A stretch of DNA of 64,000 nt from contig NZ_JAVIXR010000011.1 in assembly GCF_031157525.1 (NCBI RefSeq), positions 1 to 64,000 of the forward strand. The letters run 5' to 3'. The DNA comes from Marinobacter sediminicola. Lineage in GTDB: Bacteria > Pseudomonadota > Gammaproteobacteria > Pseudomonadales > Oleiphilaceae. Shown here piece by piece: positions 37,036-45,167 of this stretch. Every line of letters begins with the position of its first letter. Positions within the stretch are counted from its first letter, which is position 1. The notes below the pieces were generated by a model, which was not told the origin of the DNA, made no database searches, and saw nothing but the letters and a program-made list of their open reading frames with translations. A program made the position numbers and the translations under genes.

Positions 37036-37545
37036 TTACTGTTCGGCTGCTTGAATTTCTATCCGGAGTGGATCCGGGCCTCGAAGTTTTATGCGCTGGG
37101 TCGCATCCAGCGTCAGCGATTGCCCGGCCACATCGGGCTGGATGGGCAGTTCACGGGCACCGAGATCAATCAGCGTGGCGAGTATGATACTGGCTGGGCG
37201 GCCATAATCGAACAGTTCATTCATCGCCGCACGTATTGTACGGCCACTCATAATAACGTCGTCGATCAATATGATATCCCGATCTTCGGTATCAAACGGC
37301 AGGCTTGAGGGTGTGACCTTGGGATTCAGCCCAATCCGGCTGAAGTCATCCCGGTAGAATGAAATATCCAGCTCACCGAACGGCTCTTCGATTCCCAGGC
37401 GCTTGCCAATGATATCGGCCACCCATACGCCGCCGGTACGGATGCCAATGAGTACTGGCGACTTGATACCTCGCTCTTCAAGCAGATTACGCAGCCCCGC
37501 CTCCAACTTGTCCAGAAGCTGGTCTACATCAAGCAATGCGCTCAT
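37036..37545 (-). CDS. pyrR: PyrR bifunctional regulator / uracil phosphoribosyltransferase
   Basis: The 169-residue protein has the PRPP-binding motif ILIDDVIMSGRTIRAA (about 94-109) and the typical early RTGGVWVAD. In Gram-positive bacteria PyrR attenuates pyr operons. In pseudomonads its gene also precedes pyrB and its role is less clear. Here 27 bases separate it from pyrB. I did not find a convincing attenuator in the short gaps around it. Confidence 0.92.
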   Translation of the reverse strand: MSALLDVDQLLDKLEAGLRNLLEERGIKSPVLIGIRTGGVWVADIIGKRLGIEEPFGELDISFYRDDFSRIGLNPKVTPSSLPFDTEDRDIILIDDVIMSGRTIRAAMNELFDYGRPASIILATLIDLGARELPIQPDVAGQSLTLDATQRIKLRGPDPLRIEIQAAEQ

Positions 37546-37560
37546 TAAATCCTCACTTTA

Positions 37561-37992
37561 TTATTCTGTTTGCAGCCGACACCAGGTTTCCAGTATCAGC
37601 ACCGCTGCGCGATCGTCTACACCGTGACGACCATAATCCCGACTACCACCGGCAGCCATTACCTGACCTTTCGCTTCGTAACTGGTCAGGCGTTCATCGA
37701 CCATTTCTATCGGAACATGGAAGCGCCCGTGCAGGCGTTTACCAAACTTTCGGGCGCGGCCACACATGTCATTTTCGCTGCCATCCATGTTCAGGGGCAG
37801 GCCCACCAGCACCAGATCCGGCTGCCACTCCACCAACAGCTTTTCGAGCTGAGCCCAATCCGGGGTTCCGTTGTCGGCAGGGATCATGGTCAGGGGCTGG
37901 CCTGTACCGATCATCTCCTGCCCCATAGCCACGCCAATACGGCGGAGACCAAAATCGAATGCCATCACACTGCGCTGTCCGCGTTCAGGCAT
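37561..37992 (-). CDS. yqgF: Putative pre-16S rRNA nuclease (YqgF/RuvX)
   Basis: RNase H-fold protein that processes the 5' end of 16S rRNA; once proposed as a Holliday junction resolvase. The 143-residue chain starts at ATG 37992, overlapping the algH stop. It has the first catalytic Asp in AFDFGLRRIGVA, the glutamate region DERLTSYEA and a late Asp in YGRHGVDDRAAVLIL. Confidence 0.93.
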   Translation of the reverse strand: MPERGQRSVMAFDFGLRRIGVAMGQEMIGTGQPLTMIPADNGTPDWAQLEKLLVEWQPDLVLVGLPLNMDGSENDMCGRARKFGKRLHGRFHVPIEMVDERLTSYEAKGQVMAAGGSRDYGRHGVDDRAAVLILETWCRLQTE

Positions 37993-38551
37993 GCCCCACC
38001 GTCTCACTGAGCTGATTAATATCTATCCCTATCAGGGCAAGAACAGCCTTATAGCGGTCAGCCCACGGTGTCCTGAACAGAATGTCGGTGGTGGCAGGGC
38101 AGGTTAGCCAGGAATTGCTGCCCAACTCCTCCTCCAGTTGTCCTTCGCCCCATCCTGAGTAACCGAGAGCCATCAAAAACTCTTCCGGACCTTCGTTGAG
38201 TCCAATGCCGGCCAGTATATCGCGGGAGGTTGTCAGCATCACGTCGTCGGCGACCTTGGCGGTACTCTGCCAGTCTGCTCCGGGGGAGTGCAGCACGAAT
38301 CCTCGCTCTTGCTCCACCGGCCCCCCGCTGAACACAGGCAAATCAAGCTCGCCACCCTGAAGATCAAGCTGTTCGAGAATCTCCCCCAAATGAATATCCA
38401 GAGGCTGGTTGACCATCAACCCCAAGGCGCCGTCACTGGAGTGCTCGCAAAGGTAGATAACAGCGCCGTGAAAGCGAGGATCCGCAAGATAGGGCGATGC
38501 CACCAGAAAGTGATGTCGCAAGCTGTGAGGAGAATGCTTAGATGCCGTCAT
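37985..38551 (-). CDS. algH: AlgH/YqgE family protein (UPF0301)
   Basis: The 188-residue protein has the family signature LVASPYLADPRFHGAVIYLCEH near residues 15-36 (quoted in part) and GLMVNQPL. Molecular function is not settled; the gene was named for an effect on alginate in Pseudomonas. It overlaps the tonB stop by 4 bases and yqgF by 8 bases, so it belongs to the gshB-to-pyrC' transcription unit. Confidence 0.93.
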   Translation of the reverse strand: MTASKHSPHSLRHHFLVASPYLADPRFHGAVIYLCEHSSDGALGLMVNQPLDIHLGEILEQLDLQGGELDLPVFSGGPVEQERGFVLHSPGADWQSTAKVADDVMLTTSRDILAGIGLNEGPEEFLMALGYSGWGEGQLEEELGSNSWLTCPATTDILFRTPWADRYKAVLALIGIDINQLSETVGHA

Positions 38552-39414
38552 CCAGATGTCAGCCCCCTTTGCTGGAAAGACCAGGTGCGTATGATTTCCA
38601 GTTCATCCACGTCTTTTCGCATATCGTCAGGAAAAGGCGCGAAGGGCGCGGCCATCCTGACGATACGAATGGCTGCATCATCCAACAGTGTACTGCCCGA
38701 CGATTGCAGAATAGCCACTTCCTTGATTGTGCCATCTTTCTGCATGGATACCAGCATTCGCAGGGTGCCATAAACGCCGGCGCGCCGGGCTTCGGTGGGA
38801 TAGTTGATATTGCCAACCCGCGTAACCTTGCTTACCCAGTTCTGCACGTACCATGCGTTGCTGGACTTCAGAGTAGAAGCTGCGGTCACCCGCATCACTC
38901 TGGGTTTGCGGGCATAGGCCTGCTGCTGGGCATCAAAGCGGGCTTCCAGACTGGCAATCTCCAGACTACGCTCCATCAGGCTTTTCTTTTCTTTAACCGG
39001 CAAGGGCTCGTCTTCTGGCTCAGCGCGCTGCTCAGGCTGCTGAACCTGCTGAGTCGATCGCCCCTCCGTTTGCACAACCGCGCGCTCCTGTCGGCGAACA
39101 GGCTCCACCTGGGCCAGGGGTTCCGGCTGCACCTGAGCCACTTCCGGCTGGCTGATTTCCGCAGGTTGCGGCGAGGTCATCTCCCGGGGCTCATCTTCAG
39201 TGCCACTGCCCTGCTGGTTGGTCTGCGCCAAAAAATCTGCCTTTTCCGGCGCCTGCTCATCATCAAACTGCGACAGGGTGATTTCCATTGTCTGGGCAGA
39301 AGAGCGCGGAGACTCCGGGGCAAAGGTAATTCCCAACACCACAACTGCATGCACCACCAGCGCCATAAACAGCGTGAAGGAAAACCTGTCAAAATCGCTT
39401 ACCTGCACCGCCAT
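38548..39414 (-). CDS. tonB3: TonB-family energy transducer
   Basis: The 288-residue protein has one N-terminal membrane anchor (about 10-33), a long proline-, glutamine- and glutamate-rich periplasmic linker and a C-terminal TonB domain (about 190-285) with AGVYGTLRMLVSMQKDGTI. By position next to gshB and the pilG cluster it corresponds to TonB3 of Pseudomonas aeruginosa, a protein linked to twitching motility and pili rather than only iron uptake. No ExbB or ExbD genes are adjacent. Confidence 0.85.
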   Translation of the reverse strand: MAVQVSDFDRFSFTLFMALVVHAVVVLGITFAPESPRSSAQTMEITLSQFDDEQAPEKADFLAQTNQQGSGTEDEPREMTSPQPAEISQPEVAQVQPEPLAQVEPVRRQERAVVQTEGRSTQQVQQPEQRAEPEDEPLPVKEKKSLMERSLEIASLEARFDAQQQAYARKPRVMRVTAASTLKSSNAWYVQNWVSKVTRVGNINYPTEARRAGVYGTLRMLVSMQKDGTIKEVAILQSSGSTLLDDAAIRIVRMAAPFAPFPDDMRKDVDELEIIRTWSFQQRGLTSG

Positions 39415-39453
39415 GACTAAACCCGTTCCCGTAGTTGACCCATAATACTCACG

Positions 39454-40407
39454 TCAGCCCCGGTTAAGACGCTTCGCAATGGCATCAATCAACATTCCGC
39501 CAATATCTGTCCCGAAGGTGTCATCCAGCTCCCGGATGCAGGTGGGGCTGGTGACGTTGATTTCGGTAAGGTAATCACCGATCACATCCAGGCCTACAAA
39601 CATCAAACCTTTTTCTTTGATTACCGGCGCCACCCGCGCACAGATCTCACGGTCACGGTCCGTTAGCTCACGACCCTCGCCCCGACCACCGGCCGCAAGA
39701 TTTCCGCGATTTTCACCTTGCGATGGAATTCGCGCAAGGGAATATGGCACTGCCTCACCTTCAATCATCAGAATGCGCTTATCGCCGTTGCTGATTTCAG
39801 GAATGAACTTCTGGGCCATAGCCTGGCGCGCACCATAATTGGTCAGGGTTTCAATAATCACACCCAGGTTAAAGTCGTTTTCCTTAATGCGGAAAATGGA
39901 ATGGCCACCCATACCGTTCACCGGCTTCATAATAATGTCGCCGTGCTGCGCATAAAATTCCCGGAAACGCTTCGACGACCGGCTGACCAGCAGAGGCGGC
40001 GTAAGATCTTCAAACTGTGTAGCAAACAGCTTCTCATTGCAGTCCCGCAAGGTGGCAGCCGGATTAACCACCAGCGCGCCTTGTTGCTCGGCGGACCCAA
40101 GAATATAGGTAGCCATCAGGAACTCATCATCGACCGGCGGATCTTTGCGCATCAGGATCACATCAAGATCACCCAAGGGCAGATCCCGCGCAGGGCCATA
40201 GCTGAACCAGTCTTCGGGATCCTTGCGCACCGTCAGGCTGCGCATGTGGGCCATGGCCTTGCCACCGTCCAGATAAAGGTCAGGTAGCTCCATGTATTCG
40301 ATTTCCCAGCCGCGGTTTTGCGCAGCCAGCAACATCGCCAATGAACTGTCTTTTTTGAAATGGATATCCTCGATGGGATCCATCACAATTCCAAGTCGAA
40401 CGGTCAT
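39454..40407 (-). CDS. gshB: Glutathione synthetase
   Basis: ATP-grasp ligase joining gamma-glutamylcysteine and glycine. The 317-residue protein has the opening RLGIVMDPIEDIHFKKDSS, the ATP-binding MKPVNGMGGHSIFR segment and the late NVTSPTCIRE. It is the first gene of the minus-strand operon leading to pyrC'. It is divergent from pilG, as in Pseudomonas aeruginosa. Confidence 0.96.
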   Translation of the reverse strand: MTVRLGIVMDPIEDIHFKKDSSLAMLLAAQNRGWEIEYMELPDLYLDGGKAMAHMRSLTVRKDPEDWFSYGPARDLPLGDLDVILMRKDPPVDDEFLMATYILGSAEQQGALVVNPAATLRDCNEKLFATQFEDLTPPLLVSRSSKRFREFYAQHGDIIMKPVNGMGGHSIFRIKENDFNLGVIIETLTNYGARQAMAQKFIPEISNGDKRILMIEGEAVPYSLARIPSQGENRGNLAAGGRGEGRELTDRDREICARVAPVIKEKGLMFVGLDVIGDYLTEINVTSPTCIRELDDTFGTDIGGMLIDAIAKRLNRG

Positions 40408-40706
40408 AGTGTCTCTGGCGCTCCTGAGGGGTGAAAAACACGAACCGGTATGCAGAGTAAACCGGGTAATAAGTGCTATGCTGAGAAATCAGATGGTATT
40501 GTACCCGAGCCTTGAATGCATCCGGAGAAATCCTGGGTAAATTACGTGATGTTGCAGGCAAAAGTACATTTGGACACAAAGTAATACTTTTTATCAGGCC
40601 ACTGATAATCTATAAATGAACAGGGTTTATAGAAGAACCTTAAGGTTTATGCTAAAAAGCCCCCGTTTAAAACAATGACAGTCGCTGAGCGCAAGGCACC
40701 TGGACA
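40408..40706. promoter_or_regulatory. Divergent control region between gshB and pilG
   Basis: This 299-base gene-free gap holds a 7-base inverted repeat TTATCAG / CTGATAA (40591-40597 and 40602-40608) and the pilG promoter candidate with its palindrome (listed separately). No open frame here looks like a gene. The two operons must both start inside it. Confidence 0.55.
40626..40653 (+). promoter_or_regulatory. Candidate pilG promoter with a palindrome in the spacer
   Basis: TTTATA (-35), 16 bases, TATGCT (-10). The perfect 12-base palindrome AACCTTAAGGTT (40636-40647) touches the -10 element. GGTTTAT occurs at 40624-40630 and again at 40644-40650, about two helix turns apart. This would suit a dimeric regulator; none is known to me for this motif. 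Confidence 0.4.
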
Positions 40707-41099
40707 ATGGATGACAACTTCGAGAACTTGAAGATCATGGTGATCGACGATAGCAAAACCATCCGTCGCACCGCAGAAACCCTCCTGAAGAAGGTAGGCT
40801 GTGAGGTTATCACCGCGACAGACGGTTTTGACGCTTTGGCTAAAATTGCCGACTCACAACCCGATATCATCTTTGTGGATATCATGATGCCCCGCCTGGA
40901 CGGCTACCAGACCTGCGCGCTCATCAAAAATAATTCCTCATTCAAGAAGACGCCGGTCATCATGCTATCAAGCAAAGACGGGCTTTTTGACAAGGCCAAG
41001 GGTCGCATCGTCGGCTCTGACCAGTACCTGACCAAACCGTTCAGCAAGGATGAGCTGCTCAATACCATTCGCCACTATGTACCTGTGGCACCACAGTAA
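40707..41099 (+). CDS. pilG: Twitching-motility response regulator PilG
   Basis: CheY-like single-domain regulator that promotes type IV pilus extension in the Pil-Chp system. The 130-residue receiver has acidic residues in VIDDSKTIRR, phosphoacceptor Asp in IIFVDIMMPRLDG and Lys in TKPFSKDEL. It is first of eight co-directional genes with the exact order pilG-H-I-J-K-chpA-B-C. Confidence 0.96.
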   Translation: MDDNFENLKIMVIDDSKTIRRTAETLLKKVGCEVITATDGFDALAKIADSQPDIIFVDIMMPRLDGYQTCALIKNNSSFKKTPVIMLSSKDGLFDKAKGRIVGSDQYLTKPFSKDELLNTIRHYVPVAPQ

Positions 41100-41134
41100 A
41101 CCCTGCTGACATATAAAGAACCATCGAGGAACCA

Positions 41135-41497
41135 ATGGCTCGCATTCTGATTGTTGACGATTCTCCTACCGAGGTTAAAAAAATCTCCACCATTCTGGAA
41201 AAGCACAAGCACGAAGTGCTTACTGCCGATAACGGCGCAGATGGTGTTGCCAAGGCCCGTGCCGAAACCCCGGATCTGGTACTCATGGATGTGGTTATGC
41301 CTGGCCTCAATGGCTTTCAGGCAACCCGCCAGCTTACCCGGGCTCCCGAAACGGCTTCCATTCCGGTGATTATTGTCACCACGAAGGATCAGGAAACTGA
41401 CCGTGTTTGGGGTACCCGTCAGGGCGCCAAAGGCTACCTGGTCAAGCCGGTAAACGAAGACGACCTGATCAACACAATCAACAGTTTGATTGGCTGA
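41135..41497 (+). CDS. pilH: Twitching-motility response regulator PilH
   Basis: Second CheY-like regulator of the Pil-Chp array, associated with pilus retraction or acting as a phosphate sink. The 120-residue receiver has MARILIVDDSPTEVKK at its start, phosphoacceptor Asp in LVLMDVVMPGLNG and Lys in LVKPVNEDDL. It follows pilG by 35 bases and is followed 19 bases later by the pilI start. Confidence 0.96.
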   Translation: MARILIVDDSPTEVKKISTILEKHKHEVLTADNGADGVAKARAETPDLVLMDVVMPGLNGFQATRQLTRAPETASIPVIIVTTKDQETDRVWGTRQGAKGYLVKPVNEDDLINTINSLIG

Positions 41498-41516
41498 TCC
41501 CAACTTCGGAGAAAGC

Positions 41517-42062
41517 ATGTCCGCACAGGCCGCCCCCTTTGCCGTACTGACGGATATCGCCCGACGCAGCCGATCCATGGCCGCCGGTCTGCCCGAACAG
41601 CAAGAAGCCGTTGAACTTTGGAACGGCATCGGCTTTGTTCTTGCAGGCGAGCGCTATGTGGCTCCCATGGGTGAGGTCACTGAAATACTGCACGTTCCCC
41701 GGTTTACACATATCCCGGGCGTACGGCCGTTTCTGATGGGCGCTGCCAACGTGCGCGGTCGCCTCCTCCCCCTGGTTGATCTAGCCGGCTTCTTTGACAT
41801 TCCCCGCTCATCCCGCAGTCAGCGAGAACGGCGGGTGCTTGTGATTGAGCAAGGCGACATCTTCAGTGGCCTGGTGGTCGATTCCGTGTTGGGCATGCAG
41901 TACTTTGCAACCGATAGTTTCAAGGCAGCACCCGCGGGTGTGCCTGAAAGCGTTCAGCCGTTTGTCGCAGGCGGCTATGAACGAAACGAAGAAGTCTGGA
42001 AAGTGTTTTCCGCAGTCGACCTGCTCGAAGACGAACGCTTTCTTGACGTCGCGCAGTGGTAA
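41517..42062 (+). CDS. pilI: CheW-like coupling protein PilI
   Basis: Couples the receptor PilJ to the kinase ChpA. The 181-residue protein has a CheW domain (about 35-175) with the strand NVRGRLLPLVDLAGFF. ATG 41517 is chosen because GGAG lies 7 bases upstream; the frame is open to a TTG at 41490 inside pilH. About 30 residues precede the CheW domain, as in Pseudomonas PilI. Confidence 0.93.
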   Translation: MSAQAAPFAVLTDIARRSRSMAAGLPEQQEAVELWNGIGFVLAGERYVAPMGEVTEILHVPRFTHIPGVRPFLMGAANVRGRLLPLVDLAGFFDIPRSSRSQRERRVLVIEQGDIFSGLVVDSVLGMQYFATDSFKAAPAGVPESVQPFVAGGYERNEEVWKVFSAVDLLEDERFLDVAQW

Positions 42063-42153
42063 GGGTGATGACAGTGGCAGGAAAAACACCCTGACTGCCT
42101 GAAACCTCATTAAAACAACTTGCCAAATTCCAGAAGAGGCCGGGAGCCAGAAA

Positions 42154-44229
42154 ATGAAAAACAGAGCCGGAAGAATCGGTACGGGTCAGGGGGGCAACAA
42201 ACTTGTTGCCGGCCTGATTACCTCGCTGATCGCACTCACTGTCCTGCTCGTTGTGGTCCTGTTTATAATCAACAGGGACAGCCAGAACGACCAGGAATAC
42301 ATTGCCAACGCAGCTGAACTCAGGGTGTTGTCGCAGGAGATCGCGAAAAACGCGACTGAAGCCGCCGGCGGTACCGCCGAGGCGTTCAACCAGTTGCGCC
42401 GTTCCCGCGATGAATTCCAGCAGCTCTGGTCTAACGTGACCGAAGGCAACCCCGAAACCGGCCTGCCTCCCAGTGAATTGGCCCGCGAAAGTGGTGTTCA
42501 GCAGCATTGGAACTCGGTACGCGAGAACGCAGACAGCATTCTATCCACCCGGGACGCCGTTCTTGGTCTGCACGAAGTGGCACGCACCCTGAACGAAACC
42601 ATCCCCCAGCTTCAGGTGGAGTACGACGATATCGTACAAATCCTGCTGGATAGCGGTGCACCAGCCGAACAGATTGCACTGGCTCAGCGCCAGTCATTGC
42701 TTGCAGAGCGTATTGTGCGCTCGGTAAACAACGTACTCTCCGGTGACGAAGACGCCGTCATTGCCGCTGACCGCTTTGGTCGCGACGCGAGCCTGTTTGG
42801 CCGCGTACTCGACGGGCAGCTAAACGGCAACCCGGCGATGGGCACTACCAAGGTTGATGATGAAGACGCAATCTACGGCCTTGAGGCAGTTGATGAGCTG
42901 TTCGAATTCGTCGCCCAGAACGTAGACGCTATCCTTGAAGCCTCTCCCGACCTCTTCAAGGTACGTAACTCTGCCAGCGACATCTTCCAGAACTCCGAGA
43001 TTCTGCTGTCTGAACTGTCTGTTCTTGCCGAAAGCTTCCGCGCCCAGAGTGGCTCACGGCTGGTAAGCCCGACTCTGGCCTTTATTATCCTGGCCGCCAT
43101 GGTCGCCATGGTTGTGTTTATCGGCCTTGCCCTGTACCGGGAAGCCCAAACGCGGCTATCCACTACCCAGGAGCAGAACGAGCAAAACCAGAATGCGATC
43201 CTGCGACTGCTGGACGAACTGGCCGATCTGGCTGATGGTGACTTGACCACGGAGGCCACGGTAACCGAGGACTTCACCGGTGCCATCGCTGACTCCATCA
43301 ACTACGCGATCGACCAGATGCGCGGACTGGTACAAGCAATTCGTGGTACTGCGGTGCGAGTGGCCTCAGCGGCCCAGGAAACCCAGTCTACCGCCATGCA
43401 CCTGGCCGATGCTTCCGAGCACCAGGCCCAGGAAATTGCCGGTGCATCTGCTGCTGTTAACGAAATGGCTGTCTCTATCGACCAGGTATCTTCCAACGCG
43501 GCGGAATCTTCTGCGGTTGCGGAGCGCTCGGTTGCCATCGCCAAGAAAGGCGCAGAAGTGGTACAGAACACCATTCGCGGCATGGACAATATCCGTGAGC
43601 AGATCCAGGAAACCTCCAAGCGGATCAAGCGTCTGGGTGAGTCTTCCCAGGAAATCGGTGACATCGTATCCCTGATCAACGACATTGCCGACCAAACCAA
43701 CATCCTGTCTCTGAACGCTGCTATCCAGGCCTCTATGGCCGGTGACGCGGGTCGAGGCTTTGCGGTAGTTGCGGACGAAGTTCAGCGCCTTGCGGAACGT
43801 TCCTCTGCTGCAACCAAGCAGATTGAAGCGCTGGTTAAGACAATCCAGTCTGACACCAACGAAGCCGTTATTTCCATGGAACACACCACCGCCGAAGTGG
43901 TACGTGGTGCACGCCTGGCACAGGACGCGGGTATTGCTCTCGAAGAAATCGAGAACGTATCCATGAGCCTTGCAGAACTGATCCAGAACATCTCCAACGC
44001 GGCACGCCAGCAGTCGTCTTCTGCGGCACACATTTCCAACACGATGAACGTTATCCAGGAAATCACCTCCCAGACCTCGTCCGGTACCAACGCGACCGCG
44101 AAGTCTATCGGGAACCTGGCGGAAATGGCTTCCGAGCTGCGGTCCTCCGTTGCCGGCTTTACGCTGCCCGAGGAAGATATGGCAGGCCACGACGAAGAGG
44201 AAGACAGCAACGTTCCGGTGGTGGGCTGA
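42154..44229 (+). CDS. pilJ: Methyl-accepting chemotaxis protein PilJ
   Basis: Receptor of the Pil-Chp array, thought to sense pilus-surface contact through pilin. The 691-residue protein has membrane helices at about 21-43 and 308-331, a periplasmic domain of about 265 residues between them, a HAMP-like segment and a long cytoplasmic coiled-coil. The conserved hairpin tip reads DIADQTNILSLNAAIQAS; the M in ASMAGDAGRGF replaces the more common AR of other receptors, as in PilJ proteins. No C-terminal CheR-tethering pentapeptide is seen. Confidence 0.95.
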   Translation: MKNRAGRIGTGQGGNKLVAGLITSLIALTVLLVVVLFIINRDSQNDQEYIANAAELRVLSQEIAKNATEAAGGTAEAFNQLRRSRDEFQQLWSNVTEGNPETGLPPSELARESGVQQHWNSVRENADSILSTRDAVLGLHEVARTLNETIPQLQVEYDDIVQILLDSGAPAEQIALAQRQSLLAERIVRSVNNVLSGDEDAVIAADRFGRDASLFGRVLDGQLNGNPAMGTTKVDDEDAIYGLEAVDELFEFVAQNVDAILEASPDLFKVRNSASDIFQNSEILLSELSVLAESFRAQSGSRLVSPTLAFIILAAMVAMVVFIGLALYREAQTRLSTTQEQNEQNQNAILRLLDELADLADGDLTTEATVTEDFTGAIADSINYAIDQMRGLVQAIRGTAVRVASAAQETQSTAMHLADASEHQAQEIAGASAAVNEMAVSIDQVSSNAAESSAVAERSVAIAKKGAEVVQNTIRGMDNIREQIQETSKRIKRLGESSQEIGDIVSLINDIADQTNILSLNAAIQASMAGDAGRGFAVVADEVQRLAERSSAATKQIEALVKTIQSDTNEAVISMEHTTAEVVRGARLAQDAGIALEEIENVSMSLAELIQNISNAARQQSSSAAHISNTMNVIQEITSQTSSGTNATAKSIGNLAEMASELRSSVAGFTLPEEDMAGHDEEEDSNVPVVG

Positions 44230-44256
44230 TTTACAGCCCGAGGCTAATGGCGGTTT

Positions 44257-45156
44257 ATGTCTGAATTTCATAACAATCCGTCAACTGCCGAAAGTTCCTG
44301 GTGTCTGCGCCGTCTTCCGGAAATGGATGAGGCGCAGTTCAGCCAGTGGCAGACCCTACTGGAACACCGTACTGGCATGACACTGCCTGCAGAGCGCCGC
44401 TCGTTTCTGGAAACCAATCTGGCCATCCGGATGCGGGAAATAGGCTGCAGTAGCTATCAGGCCTACTACGAAACGATTATCTCGGGGCCGGATGCCATTC
44501 GGGAGTGGTCAACGCTGGTGGACCGGCTTACGGTGCAGGAAACCCGTTTTTTCAGGGACCCTGATGCCTTTCGACTGGTCGCCGATTACGTTCTCACACG
44601 ACCTAGGGAACAGTTCCGAAAACGGCCAATTGAGGCATGGAGCGTCGGTTGCTCGTCCGGTGAAGAGCCTTACACCTTAGCCATGGTGCTGAACGAGTGT
44701 ATGACTCAGCTGGGACTGCAGCCGCTCTATGGCGTTACCGGTTCGGACATCAGCACACCGGTTATCGAGAAGGCCCGGACAGGCCAGTTCAACGCCCGCA
44801 AATTGCTGGGCATGGACGAAGACATGAAAACCCGGTATTTCCGCCCGGCCGAGCGGAACACCGTTGAAATTGTCGAAAGCATCCGGGAGCGGGTCTGCTT
44901 TACCAGACTGAATGTGTTGGATCTGGATAAAGCGCCCATGCACGGAATGAATATTATCTTCTGCCAGAATTTGCTGATTTATTTCCGTCGCTGGCGCAGA
45001 CGGGACATTGTCAGGCGTCTTGCAGAGCGGCTGGCGCCCGGGGGACTACTGGTTCTGGGCCAGGGAGAGCTGACCGACTGGCAGCCCCCAGGCCTACAAA
45101 AAGTACCCTCGGAACATGTACTGGCGTGGATCAAGCGCCAGACTGACGAAGAATAA
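44257..45156 (+). CDS. pilK: Receptor methyltransferase PilK (CheR family)
   Basis: S-adenosylmethionine-dependent methyltransferase expected to methylate PilJ glutamates. The 299-residue protein has the CheR N-terminal helical domain with TVQETRFFRDPDAF (about 91-104) and the SAM-binding WSVGCSSGEEPYTLAM (about 128-143). The late NIIFCQNLLIYF motif is also present. Placed between pilJ and chpA as in Pseudomonas. Confidence 0.95.
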   Translation: MSEFHNNPSTAESSWCLRRLPEMDEAQFSQWQTLLEHRTGMTLPAERRSFLETNLAIRMREIGCSSYQAYYETIISGPDAIREWSTLVDRLTVQETRFFRDPDAFRLVADYVLTRPREQFRKRPIEAWSVGCSSGEEPYTLAMVLNECMTQLGLQPLYGVTGSDISTPVIEKARTGQFNARKLLGMDEDMKTRYFRPAERNTVEIVESIRERVCFTRLNVLDLDKAPMHGMNIIFCQNLLIYFRRWRRRDIVRRLAERLAPGGLLVLGQGELTDWQPPGLQKVPSEHVLAWIKRQTDEE

Positions 45157-45167
45157 CCGGAGAGGTT

